From an uncultured Polaromonas sp. (GTDB taxonomy: Bacteria > Pseudomonadota > Gammaproteobacteria > Burkholderiales > Burkholderiaceae), in NCBI GenBank assembly GCA_946479075.1, contig CAMLDT010000203.1, positions 1-6,181 on the forward strand: 6,181 nucleotides of DNA, written 5' to 3'. The notes under the pieces are model-generated. The model was given only the letters and a program-made list of their open reading frames with translations. It had not been told where the DNA came from and ran no database searches. The position numbers and the translations under genes were made by a program. This document shows positions 1 to 4,505 of this stretch, in pieces. Positions within the stretch are counted from its first letter, which is position 1. Each line of letters opens with the position of its first letter.

Positions 1-17
1 TTGCGAGTTTGGTAAAC

Positions 18-47
18 ATTTAAGACACTGTGAAAATTGTTTCACAA
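18..47 (-). promoter_or_regulatory. Possible leftward promoter for an off-window gene
   Basis: Reading leftward, TTGTGA (47-42) and TTAAAT (23-18) each match four of six sigma-70 consensus bases, with an 18-base spacer. An ATG follows at 19-17 and opens MFTKLA to the window edge, but it has no Shine-Dalgarno sequence and overlaps the -10 element, so it is unlikely to be the start used with this promoter. The downstream gene cannot be identified from what is present. If real, this promoter would separate the next leftward gene, possibly a sensor kinase, from the response regulator transcript. Confidence 0.22.
29..46. promoter_or_regulatory. Perfect 18-bp palindrome, candidate operator
   Basis: The arms TGTGAAA (29-35) and TTTCACA (40-46) are exact inverted repeats around the spacer ATTG. 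The site is AT-rich in an otherwise GC-rich window and lies beyond the end of the response regulator gene, where selection on protein sequence is absent. On the minus strand it overlaps a weak promoter-like pair, TTGTGA (47-42) and TTAAAT (23-18), separated by 18 bases. It therefore looks like an operator for a leftward gene outside the window. The TGTGA/TCACA half sites are 8 bases apart, not the 6 of a CRP site. An RNA hairpin is the alternative, but no U-tract follows it in either direction. Confidence 0.45.
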
Positions 48-62
48 CTCATGCCTCCTGGA

Positions 63-82
63 ACACCATAGTGTGATGGTGT
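63..82. repeat. Short inverted repeat downstream of the response regulator
   Basis: ACACCAT (63-69) and ATGGTGT (76-82) are exact inverted repeats around a six-base loop. They start 10 bases beyond the TGA stop of the response regulator (94-92), where a terminator or mRNA 3' end hairpin would sit. The stem is only 7 bp and no run of U follows it on the minus strand, so it is not a convincing intrinsic terminator. It may help stabilise the 3' end of the transcript. Confidence 0.3.
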
Positions 83-91
83 GTCTGAACG

Positions 92-802
92 TCATACCCG
101 CGCCCTGGAAGCTGCGGGTGTGCCTGAAGCTGCGCCCGCAGGCAAGGTGGCGGTGATGCGCCAGCCAAGTCCGCGCACATTGCGGATCACGTCGGCGCCG
201 AGTTTTTTGCGCATGCCGTGGATCAGCACGTCCACCGCATTGCTCATGACTTCCTCGCCCCAGCCGTAAATGCGGTTTTCAAGCTGCTCGCGCGACAGGA
301 TGGCGCCAGGCCGCTCCAGCAGGGCGTGCAGCAGCGCGTATTCGCGCGCCGACAGCGCCGAAGCCTCGCCGTTGACCTGCACCTCGCGCGTGGTCAGATC
401 CAGCTTGACCACCTCGTTGCCGATCACCGAATGCGCGCTGCCGTCGCGGCGCCGGATCACGGCGCGCATGCGCGCCAGCAACTCGCCAAATTCATACGGC
501 TTGACCAGGTAATCGTCGGCGCCCAGGTCCAGACCGCCGATGCGGTCCTGGAGGCCGTCGCGTGCGGTCAGCACCAGCACCGGCGTCGCGTCGCCGCGCG
601 TGCGGGCCTGGCGCAGCACCTCCATGCCATCGCGCTTGGGCAAGCCCAGATCGAGCAGCACACACGCATAGTTGCCGTCGGCCAGCGCACTTTGCGCCAG
701 CAACCCGTCGCGCACCCAGTCCACCGACCAGCCATTGGTCTCCAGCGCCTGCTGCAGGCTGCGGCCAATCATGTCGTCGTCCTCAACCAGCAGCACACGC
801 AT
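92..802 (-). CDS. OmpR/PhoB-family response regulator (QseB/PmrA-like)
   Basis: This 236-residue protein is a DNA-binding response regulator that would be phosphorylated by a sensor histidine kinase and act on promoters. The receiver domain spans about residues 1-115: acidic pocket E7-D8-D9, phosphoacceptor D51 in LLDLGLPKRDG, switch T79 in VLTARDG and conserved K101 in YLVKPYEFGELL. The C-terminal winged helix (about 125-220) has the OmpR/PhoB signature: LSAREYALL, then SREQLENRIYGW, the recognition helix around SNAVDVLIHGMRKKLG (187-202), and the wing RNVRGLGWRI. The wording is closest to the QseB/PmrA/TctD group, whose usual length is about 220-240 residues. The ATG at 802 is chosen because MRVLLVEDD is the canonical N-terminus; an open frame extending upstream to 1111 only overlaps the preceding gene. 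That gene's stop overlaps this start (TGATG), so translation is probably coupled. No partner kinase is in the window. The last 15 or so residues are a loose Ala/Gly/Ser tail. Confidence 0.95.
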   Translation of the reverse strand: MRVLLVEDDDMIGRSLQQALETNGWSVDWVRDGLLAQSALADGNYACVLLDLGLPKRDGMEVLRQARTRGDATPVLVLTARDGLQDRIGGLDLGADDYLVKPYEFGELLARMRAVIRRRDGSAHSVIGNEVVKLDLTTREVQVNGEASALSAREYALLHALLERPGAILSREQLENRIYGWGEEVMSNAVDVLIHGMRKKLGADVIRNVRGLGWRITATLPAGAASGTPAASRARV

Positions 803-1182
803 CACAAACCCCCGGACTGAATGCGCCGGCCGTCCCAGCGCGCCTGCTGCCGCGCCGCGGCCACCAGCAATGCGCCGGCGCACAGCAGTGCGGCCATGCC
901 GGCGAGGTTCAGGTACAAGGCGGTGGTCGCGCCAAAGCCGGGGGTGGCCAGCGCGATGCCGACAAAACCGGCCTGGCTCAGCAGGCCTGCAATCACCACC
1001 GCCGGCCGAATGCTGCGGAACACGGCCGCGCCCAGCAATGCCGCGGCCAGCACGGCAATCAAAAACTGGTGATGCAGCAGCAAAGCCCCCTCGGCGGGCG
1101 GCAGCGCCCACAACACCAGGGCCGCCAGCAGGCCGACGGCGAACAAAATGGCGCGGGCGAGGTGTTCAGGCAGGGTGTCCAT
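802..1182 (-). CDS. Small four-helix integral membrane protein, function unknown
   Basis: I do not recognise this 126-residue protein. It is dominated by hydrophobic stretches that predict four membrane helices, at about residues 11-27, 35-55, 61-78 and 89-110. Between them are short loops containing AEG, RSIRP and ATPGFGATT. The last 16 residues (RQQARWDGRRIQSGGL) are basic and by the positive-inside rule should face the cytoplasm; with an even number of helices the N-terminus would also be inside. The TGA stop shares one base with the ATG of the response regulator downstream, so the two are very likely cotranslated. No conserved histidine, kinase or transporter motif is visible. The start at 1182 is the only ATG giving an N-terminus before the first helix; no clear Shine-Dalgarno sequence precedes it, which keeps the start uncertain. 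It could be an accessory or sensing partner of the regulator, but this is inference from position only. Confidence 0.72.
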   Translation of the reverse strand: MDTLPEHLARAILFAVGLLAALVLWALPPAEGALLLHHQFLIAVLAAALLGAAVFRSIRPAVVIAGLLSQAGFVGIALATPGFGATTALYLNLAGMAALLCAGALLVAAARQQARWDGRRIQSGGL

Positions 1183-1268
1183 GGCGGGCAGGCATGAAGT
1201 GGTGGAGGCTGTATCTTCGCGCGGCTCAATTAGCTCCGCATTAGGACCTGGCGCGCGACCGCCTGCGC
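1183..1268. other. Gap between hydrolase and membrane protein genes
   Basis: These 86 bases separate the hydrolase stop from the membrane protein start. I see no strong sigma-70 promoter, terminator hairpin or ribosome binding site here. On the minus strand there is a short AT-richer patch (CTAATTGAG, then GATACA), but no pair of hexamers at acceptable spacing. The genes could be cotranscribed, or a non-consensus promoter could sit here. Confidence 0.4.
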
Positions 1269-2642
1269 TCAAGCCAGCCAGCGCAGCAGCTGCGCTGCCA
1301 CCTGCGGGCTGTGCATCAGCGCAATATGGCCGGTTTCGACGGCGATCCACTGCCGGGCGGGCGGGAACGCCAGGCTGCGCGCCGGATCGGCGTGCTGGCC
1401 CAGCGCACTGGCGATGGGCACCAGGCCGTCCCCGACCACCGCCTCCAGATTCGGCGCCCCACCGGTTTGCAACGGCACGGCACCCAGCGCAGCAGCGACG
1501 GCGAAACAATCGACGCCGTCCGGCAGCGCAAGGGGTTGCCGCCCGTCCGGACCGGCAGCAAACCGGTCCGCGTCCTGCCAGTCGCCGGGCAACACGTGGC
1601 CGTAGCGCAGATCGGTGATGCCGGCGCTGCGGATCTGGCCAATCACGGCAAACGGCCGTGTCACCGGGTTGCCGGCCAGCGCGGTGTCGACCCAGTTGCC
1701 GAGTTTTTCCAGCGGCGCGCCGTGGTGCGGCGTGCCCAGAAACACCAGGTTTTTCAGCTTGCGCGGCCAGTGCAGGCCGCCTGACGATGCACTTTGACAG
1801 GCGGCGCGGGCCACCAGTCCGCCCATGCTGTGGGTCAGCAGGCTGAGTTCTTCCACCGGCTGCGGCCAGGCCTGCAGCAATTGCTCCAGCAAGCTGGCCA
1901 GTTGCCCGCCGTTGACCGAGGTGTGCAGGCCGGTGTTGTAGTTCAGGTAAACCGGGGTGTAGCCCAGCGCCTGCGCCAGTTGCTCCCCCAGATCGGGCTG
2001 GCCGACCGTGGCGCGCCACTGCAGGTCGTTCGTGCACAGGCCGTGCACCAGCACCAGGATTTTCCCGGTAGCCTGCGGCAGGCGCGCTGCCAGCGCCGCG
2101 GCCTCCAGTGGCAGGGTCAGCCCGTCGTGCCGCAGGCTCATGGTGATGGCCAGCGGGTTGGCGCTGTCCTGCAACTGATCGCCCAGAACACCGTTCAGGA
2201 CGGCCAGCATGGCTTCCCGCTGCGGCGACGAGGGTTTGGCCGCCATGCGCGGCGCGGTGCGGGACAACACGGCTTCTGCCGCGCCACCCGCCATCCGCGT
2301 CACGCCGCGGATGCCCCCGTAAACCAGGCCGGTGATGCCGCTTTTCCGGATGCCGGAAGCGCCCGCCTCGCGGTCCACGAACTTCCGCCCGGCCGCGCCA
2401 AACGGCGCGGCCACCGCCTTGTACACATTGCCGTGGACTTTTTCGGCGATGTCGGTGATACCCAGCGTGCCCTGCGTGGCAAGTCGTGCCAGCCCCTGGA
2501 TGTCCGACAGGTGCAGCCAGCCGGGCAGCTTCAAACGCGTCCGGGGCAAGCTGCGCGGGGCTGACGGAGGTCGAGCGGTGGGCATAGGCGATTGTGGCTC
2601 TGGCTGCCGTTTTTGCCGGGTGCGCTTGGGATTGTGAATCAA
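1269..2642 (-). CDS. Alpha/beta hydrolase, PGAP1/lipase-like esterase
   Basis: This 457-residue protein is a predicted serine hydrolase of the alpha/beta fold, with an ester or lipid substrate that cannot be specified. The catalytic domain fills about residues 190-457. The oxyanion strand and loop is ILVLVHGLCTND (195-206). The nucleophile is S272 in LLTHSMGGLVARA, giving T-H-S-M-G in place of the usual G-x-S-x-G. FLGTPHHGAPLEK (301-313) is a lipase/PGAP1-type motif. The likely acid is D405 in VVGDGLVPI and the likely base H439 in VETGHIALMHS. Residues 1-190 form an N-terminal region: a basic proline-rich start, then a glycine-rich stretch near 101-120 (SGITGLVYGGIRGVTRMAGG) that might touch membranes. 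No signal peptide is evident. The start is taken as TTG at 2642 because GGAGG lies five bases upstream (2652-2648). The first ATG, residue 20 at 2585, lacks a ribosome binding site but remains possible. It lies 78 bases after the pseudouridine synthase gene on the same strand. Confidence 0.87.
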   Translation of the reverse strand: MIHNPKRTRQKRQPEPQSPMPTARPPSAPRSLPRTRLKLPGWLHLSDIQGLARLATQGTLGITDIAEKVHGNVYKAVAAPFGAAGRKFVDREAGASGIRKSGITGLVYGGIRGVTRMAGGAAEAVLSRTAPRMAAKPSSPQREAMLAVLNGVLGDQLQDSANPLAITMSLRHDGLTLPLEAAALAARLPQATGKILVLVHGLCTNDLQWRATVGQPDLGEQLAQALGYTPVYLNYNTGLHTSVNGGQLASLLEQLLQAWPQPVEELSLLTHSMGGLVARAACQSASSGGLHWPRKLKNLVFLGTPHHGAPLEKLGNWVDTALAGNPVTRPFAVIGQIRSAGITDLRYGHVLPGDWQDADRFAAGPDGRQPLALPDGVDCFAVAAALGAVPLQTGGAPNLEAVVGDGLVPIASALGQHADPARSLAFPPARQWIAVETGHIALMHSPQVAAQLLRWLA

Positions 2643-2647
2643 ATCGG

Positions 2648-2652
2648 CCTCC
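2648..2652 (-). promoter_or_regulatory. Shine-Dalgarno sequence supporting the TTG start of the hydrolase
   Basis: On the minus strand GGAGG is followed by CCGAT and then the TTG codon at 2642-2640. This five-base spacing is within the usual range. The downstream ATG at 2585 has no comparable site, so this element decides the chosen start. Confidence 0.5.
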
Positions 2653-2654
2653 AG

Positions 2655-2671
2655 CCCTTTGGCAGCAAGGG
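2655..2671 (-). repeat. Small inverted repeat just upstream of the hydrolase ribosome binding site
   Basis: CCCTT and AAGGG are exact 5-bp arms around a seven-base loop, ending three bases before the GGAGG. In mRNA this could form a modest hairpin in the hydrolase leader. It is too short to be confident about, and no U-tract follows it, so it is not a terminator. Confidence 0.22.
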
Positions 2672-2674
2672 TAA

Positions 2675-2698
2675 CCAGCTATACATTCAATAGCATTT
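2675..2698. repeat. Palindromic intergenic motif resembling a Comamonadaceae repeat
   Basis: The minus strand reads AAATGCTATTGAATGTATAGC, with exact arms GCTAT and ATAGC (2694-2690 and 2682-2678) around a seven-base AT-rich loop, followed by TGG. From memory, intergenic regions of Comamonadaceae genomes carry many copies of a short element of the form GCTATT...AATAGCTGC, and this looks like a degenerate copy. It lies between the pseudouridine synthase stop and the hydrolase start. Only one copy is in the window, so repetitiveness cannot be shown here. Confidence 0.35.
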
Positions 2699-2720
2699 GG
2701 GTCACGCTTGGGGGCGACAG

Positions 2721-3563
2721 CTAAAACCGCTCATGCGGCGCCAGGTAGCGCCACTGGCCGACCGGCAGGTGGCCGAGGTTGACACCGCCGATGCGCACGC
2801 GCTTGAGGCCGGTGACGAACAGCCCGACCTGCTCGCACATGCGGCGGATCTGGCGCTTTTTGCCTTCCTTCAGTACAAACCGCAGTTGCTCGGGGTTTTG
2901 CCACTCGACGCGTGCGGGCCGCAGCGGCGCGCCGTCCAGGCTCAGGCCATGGCGCAACAGGGTGAGTTTTTCCGGCGGGAAGGCTGCCTGCACGTTGACG
3001 GTTTCGGCGCCGTAGCTGACACGCACCAGGTATTCCTTCTCGACCTCGGAGTCTTCGCCGATCAGCTGGCGCGCCACCCGGCCGTCCTGCGTCAGCACCA
3101 GCAGGCCAATGGAATCGATGTCCAGCCGGCCCGCCGGCGCCAGCCCGCGCAACTGTTCATGGCCCCAGCGCATGCGGCTGTTGCACTCGCGCCAGCGGTT
3201 TTGCGGCTGCACCAGCGCCACGGCCGGTTCATGGCCGTCCTCGGCCTGGCCACTGACGTAACCGACCGGCTTGTTGATCAGGATGGTGACTTGCTGGCGC
3301 TGCTGCTGCTCGGCTTCGCGCGCCACCTCGATGCGGGCGTTGAGCGCCACCGGCTGGCCCATCACGGCGGGCGCGCCGTTGACGCGAACCCAGCCGCGGG
3401 CGATCCAGTCGTCGGCCTCGCGGCGTGAACAGATCCCGAGTTCGGCCATGCGTTTGTTCAGGCGCACGGTGCTGCCGGTGGACGGCGCAGCGCTGGCGGA
3501 ATCGGCGGCGCGGATGCGTGTGGCAGTGGGTCTGGGCGGCGGGGGTGGGTTTTGGTCTGACAT
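2721..3563 (-). CDS. rluF: 23S rRNA pseudouridine synthase, RluF type
   Basis: This 280-residue cytoplasmic enzyme belongs to the RsuA/RluB/RluE/RluF family, which isomerises uridine to pseudouridine in rRNA. RluF of E. coli acts on U2604 of 23S rRNA. Residues 33-80 are an S4 RNA-binding domain (RLNKRMAELGICSRREADDW, then VRVNGAPAVMGQPV). The catalytic domain follows, with NKPVGYVSG (97-105), the motif GRLDIDSIGLLVLTQDG carrying catalytic D148, KEYLVRV (176-182), and KKRQIRRMCEQVGLFVTGLK (235-254). The ending VRIGGVNLGHLPVGQWRYL matches RluF closely. Compared with E. coli RluF there is a proline-rich extension of about 27 residues at the start (five consecutive prolines at 6-10) and about 17 extra residues between NKPVG and GRLD. 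The ATG at 3563 begins MSDQNPPP; the frame is open up to 3680, but that part overlaps the upstream regulator gene. No good Shine-Dalgarno sequence precedes the ATG. The gene starts 16 bases after the Crp/Fnr gene ends. Confidence 0.93.
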   Translation of the reverse strand: MSDQNPPPPPRPTATRIRAADSASAAPSTGSTVRLNKRMAELGICSRREADDWIARGWVRVNGAPAVMGQPVALNARIEVAREAEQQQRQQVTILINKPVGYVSGQAEDGHEPAVALVQPQNRWRECNSRMRWGHEQLRGLAPAGRLDIDSIGLLVLTQDGRVARQLIGEDSEVEKEYLVRVSYGAETVNVQAAFPPEKLTLLRHGLSLDGAPLRPARVEWQNPEQLRFVLKEGKKRQIRRMCEQVGLFVTGLKRVRIGGVNLGHLPVGQWRYLAPHERF

Positions 3564-3578
3564 GAATTTACTATCGAT

Positions 3579-3584
3579 TTTATA
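3579..3584 (-). promoter_or_regulatory. Possible -10 element ahead of rluF
   Basis: The minus strand carries TATAAA (3584-3579), overlapping the stop codon of the Crp/Fnr gene. A start site about seven bases downstream would give a leader of only about nine bases, which would fit the lack of a Shine-Dalgarno sequence. No recognisable -35 hexamer lies 16-18 bases upstream, so this may be chance. Read-through from the upstream gene is the alternative. Confidence 0.22.
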
Positions 3585-4335
3585 GCGGCTTACGCAAGCC
3601 AGACGGGGGCTGGAGGCCATTTTTATACACAAAAGCACTGGAACGCAGCGCCGCCAGGTCGAGCACGCGCAGCCCGCCATATTCGATGCGTATCGTGCCC
3701 TGCGCCTGCAGGCTGGCCAGCGCCTCGTTCACGCGCTGGCGCGACAACCCCACCAGGTAGGCCATTTCCTGCTGGGTGATGCGCAGGATCTCGCCGACGC
3801 CCGGGTACAACACCGGGTTGAACAGCGCCGCCAGGCTGCGCGCCACGCGCAGGTCGGGGTTGTTCATGCGGTCAATCTCACGCGCGGCAATGAACTGCCC
3901 GAGCCGCTCGTTGAGCTGGTTCATGACAAAGCGGTTGAAGCCGATGGAATGGTCCAGCAGCCAGTGGAAGGTGTCCACCGGCAAACCGGCCACCACGCTT
4001 TTGCGCAGCGCCTGGATGTTGTAGCGGTAGGGCTCGCGCTTGAGCGCCGTGCCTTCGCCGAACCAGCCGCCCGGCGGCACGCCGGTGAAAGTCATGGTCA
4101 TGCCCTGCGCGCTGTCGGCGCTCATCTTGAGCAGTCCCTCGACCACGCCGAACCAGTAGGTGACCGGCTTGCCGACGCGGCAGACATAGTCCCCGGGCAG
4201 GGCGTCGCCGACGATCAGCCCGGCCACCGCCTGCTCGCGCTCGGCCGGCAGCAGCAGGCGCAGCCACGGAATGCCGGCCAGCTCGGCGGCATCCGGCACG
4301 CGGCGGCGTTTGTGCAGGGGAAGTTCGGTGCTCAT
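3580..4335 (-). CDS. Crp/Fnr-family transcriptional regulator
   Basis: This 251-residue protein has the Crp/Fnr plan: an N-terminal effector-binding beta barrel (about 22-130), a dimerisation helix (about 131-160) and a C-terminal winged helix (about 165-230). In the barrel, PGGWFGEGTALKREPYRYN (88-106) aligns with the cyclic-nucleotide pocket of CRP. G93, E94 and R104 are kept, but Tyr105 replaces the serine that contacts the cAMP phosphate, so cAMP binding is doubtful. The only cysteine is C52, so an FNR-type iron-sulfur cluster is excluded. The DNA-binding segment is ITQQEMAYLVGLSRQRVNEAL (186-206). R199 matches CRP R180, while Q200 and E204 replace CRP E181 and R185, implying altered half-site specificity. 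The ATG at 4335 is the first start after an in-frame TGA 12 bases upstream; its ribosome binding site is weak. It is divergent from the acyl-CoA synthetase, with a palindromic operator candidate between them. I infer control of that gene and autoregulation; the effector is unknown, with an acyl-CoA or related metabolite one possibility. Confidence 0.93.
   Translation of the reverse strand: MSTELPLHKRRRVPDAAELAGIPWLRLLLPAEREQAVAGLIVGDALPGDYVCRVGKPVTYWFGVVEGLLKMSADSAQGMTMTFTGVPPGGWFGEGTALKREPYRYNIQALRKSVVAGLPVDTFHWLLDHSIGFNRFVMNQLNERLGQFIAAREIDRMNNPDLRVARSLAALFNPVLYPGVGEILRITQQEMAYLVGLSRQRVNEALASLQAQGTIRIEYGGLRVLDLAALRSSAFVYKNGLQPPSGLRKPL
3587..3600 (-). repeat. Inverted repeat at the 3' end of the Crp/Fnr gene
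   Basis: On the minus strand GGCTT and AAGCC are exact arms around GCGT, covering the codons near the C-terminus (within SGLRKPL) just before the TAA stop. It could form a small hairpin in the mRNA between the regulator and rluF. No U-tract follows directly, so it is a poor terminator candidate. Confidence 0.25.
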
Positions 4336-4393
4336 GGCCCAGGCTCAAGAAAAAACCGGATGCGGGAAAGTCCGGGGAGGGGTGTCCCCTAAA

Positions 4394-4411
4394 TTGTCGT
4401 CCAAACGACAA
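4394..4411. promoter_or_regulatory. Candidate operator for the Crp/Fnr-family regulator
   Basis: TTGTCGTCCAAACGACAA is a perfect palindrome with 7-bp arms around CCAA. Written as TGTCG-N6-CGACA it has the spacing of a CRP site (TGTGA-N6-TCACA) with the last two bases of each half site changed. It lies between a Crp/Fnr gene and a divergent target, where such regulators usually bind. Its centre (between 4402 and 4403) is at -41.5 from the start site predicted from TAGGAT at 4432-4437, the class II activator position. Binding by the neighbouring protein is inferred, not shown. Confidence 0.65.
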
Positions 4412-4431
4412 CATGGCGTCAAACCCCGGCC

Positions 4432-4437
4432 TAGGAT
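4432..4437 (+). promoter_or_regulatory. Putative -10 element for the acyl-CoA synthetase
   Basis: TAGGAT matches four of six -10 consensus bases. The start site would fall near 4444, giving a leader of about 55 bases. No recognisable -35 hexamer stands 17 bases upstream, which is typical of an activator-dependent promoter, and the palindrome sits exactly where a class II activator would. The match is weak when taken alone. Confidence 0.35.
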
Positions 4438-4478
4438 GCCTCCATACGCAGAGTTTCCGCTTTGCCGGGAGCCACGCC

Positions 4479-4505
4479 ATGCTGGAGACAGGTACCGAAT
4501 GTTGA
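4479..4505 (+). CDS. Possible eight-codon leader peptide overlapping the synthetase start
   Basis: An ATG at 4479 is preceded by GGGAG (4467-4471) at seven-base spacing, a better ribosome binding site than the one before the synthetase ATG. It encodes MLETGTEC and stops at TGA 4503-4505, four bases beyond the end of the synthetase ATG (4499-4501), in a different frame. Ribosomes ending here could restart on the synthetase, giving translational coupling. It may also be chance; the peptide has no run of codons suggesting attenuation. Confidence 0.25.
   Translation: MLETGTEC

Larger units (their letters stand above)
4336..4498. promoter_or_regulatory. Divergent intergenic control region
   Basis: This 163-base segment separates the leftward regulator from the rightward acyl-CoA synthetase and must hold both promoters. 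It contains an 18-bp palindrome (4394-4411), a -10-like TAGGAT for the rightward gene (4432-4437), and a short G/C inverted repeat AGGGG-TGT-CCCCT (4378-4390) that would lie in the regulator's leader. Near the synthetase start there is an eight-codon mini-ORF. For the leftward direction, TTGGAC lies inside the palindrome (4405-4400) as a -35-like hexamer, but no good -10 follows at normal spacing. No promoter for the regulator can therefore be assigned firmly. Confidence 0.7.

Noticed and set aside
29..46. CRP (cAMP receptor protein) binding site
   Set aside because: TGTGA and TCACA are separated by 8 bases instead of 6, which breaks CRP geometry. Kept only as an unassigned palindrome.
50..52. 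Leftward ATG one base after AGGAGG
   Set aside because: Spacing is far too short for initiation and the frame ends after ten codons (MSCETIFTVS).
63..82. Rho-independent terminator of the response regulator operon
   Set aside because: The 7-bp stem is followed by mixed sequence, not a U-tract, on the minus strand.
218..820. Plus-strand open frame of 200 codons
   Set aside because: It is fully antisense to the response regulator with Gln/His/Arg-rich composition, a shadow.
803..1111. In-frame upstream extension of the response regulator
   Set aside because: It lies entirely over the membrane protein gene in another frame, its translation is Arg/Gly-rich noise, and the receiver domain starts naturally at the ATG at 802.
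1183..2037. In-frame upstream extension of the membrane protein over the hydrolase gene
   Set aside because: The extension is antisense-like low-complexity sequence in an alternative frame of the hydrolase, which has intact catalytic motifs. The hydrophobic protein begins at 1182.
1794..2564. Plus-strand open frame of 256 codons
   Set aside because: It is Gln/Arg/His-rich with no recognisable domain and is fully antisense to the hydrolase.
4378..4390. AGGGG-TGT-CCCCT as an operator or riboswitch element
   Set aside because: The 5-bp arms with a 3-base loop in a G/C-rich run are easily chance, and nothing else supports a structured RNA.
4479..4505. Frameshift disrupting the acyl-CoA synthetase N-terminus
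   Set aside because: The frame from the ATG at 4499 gives a complete, family-like N-terminus and stays open through all motifs, so no correction is needed.
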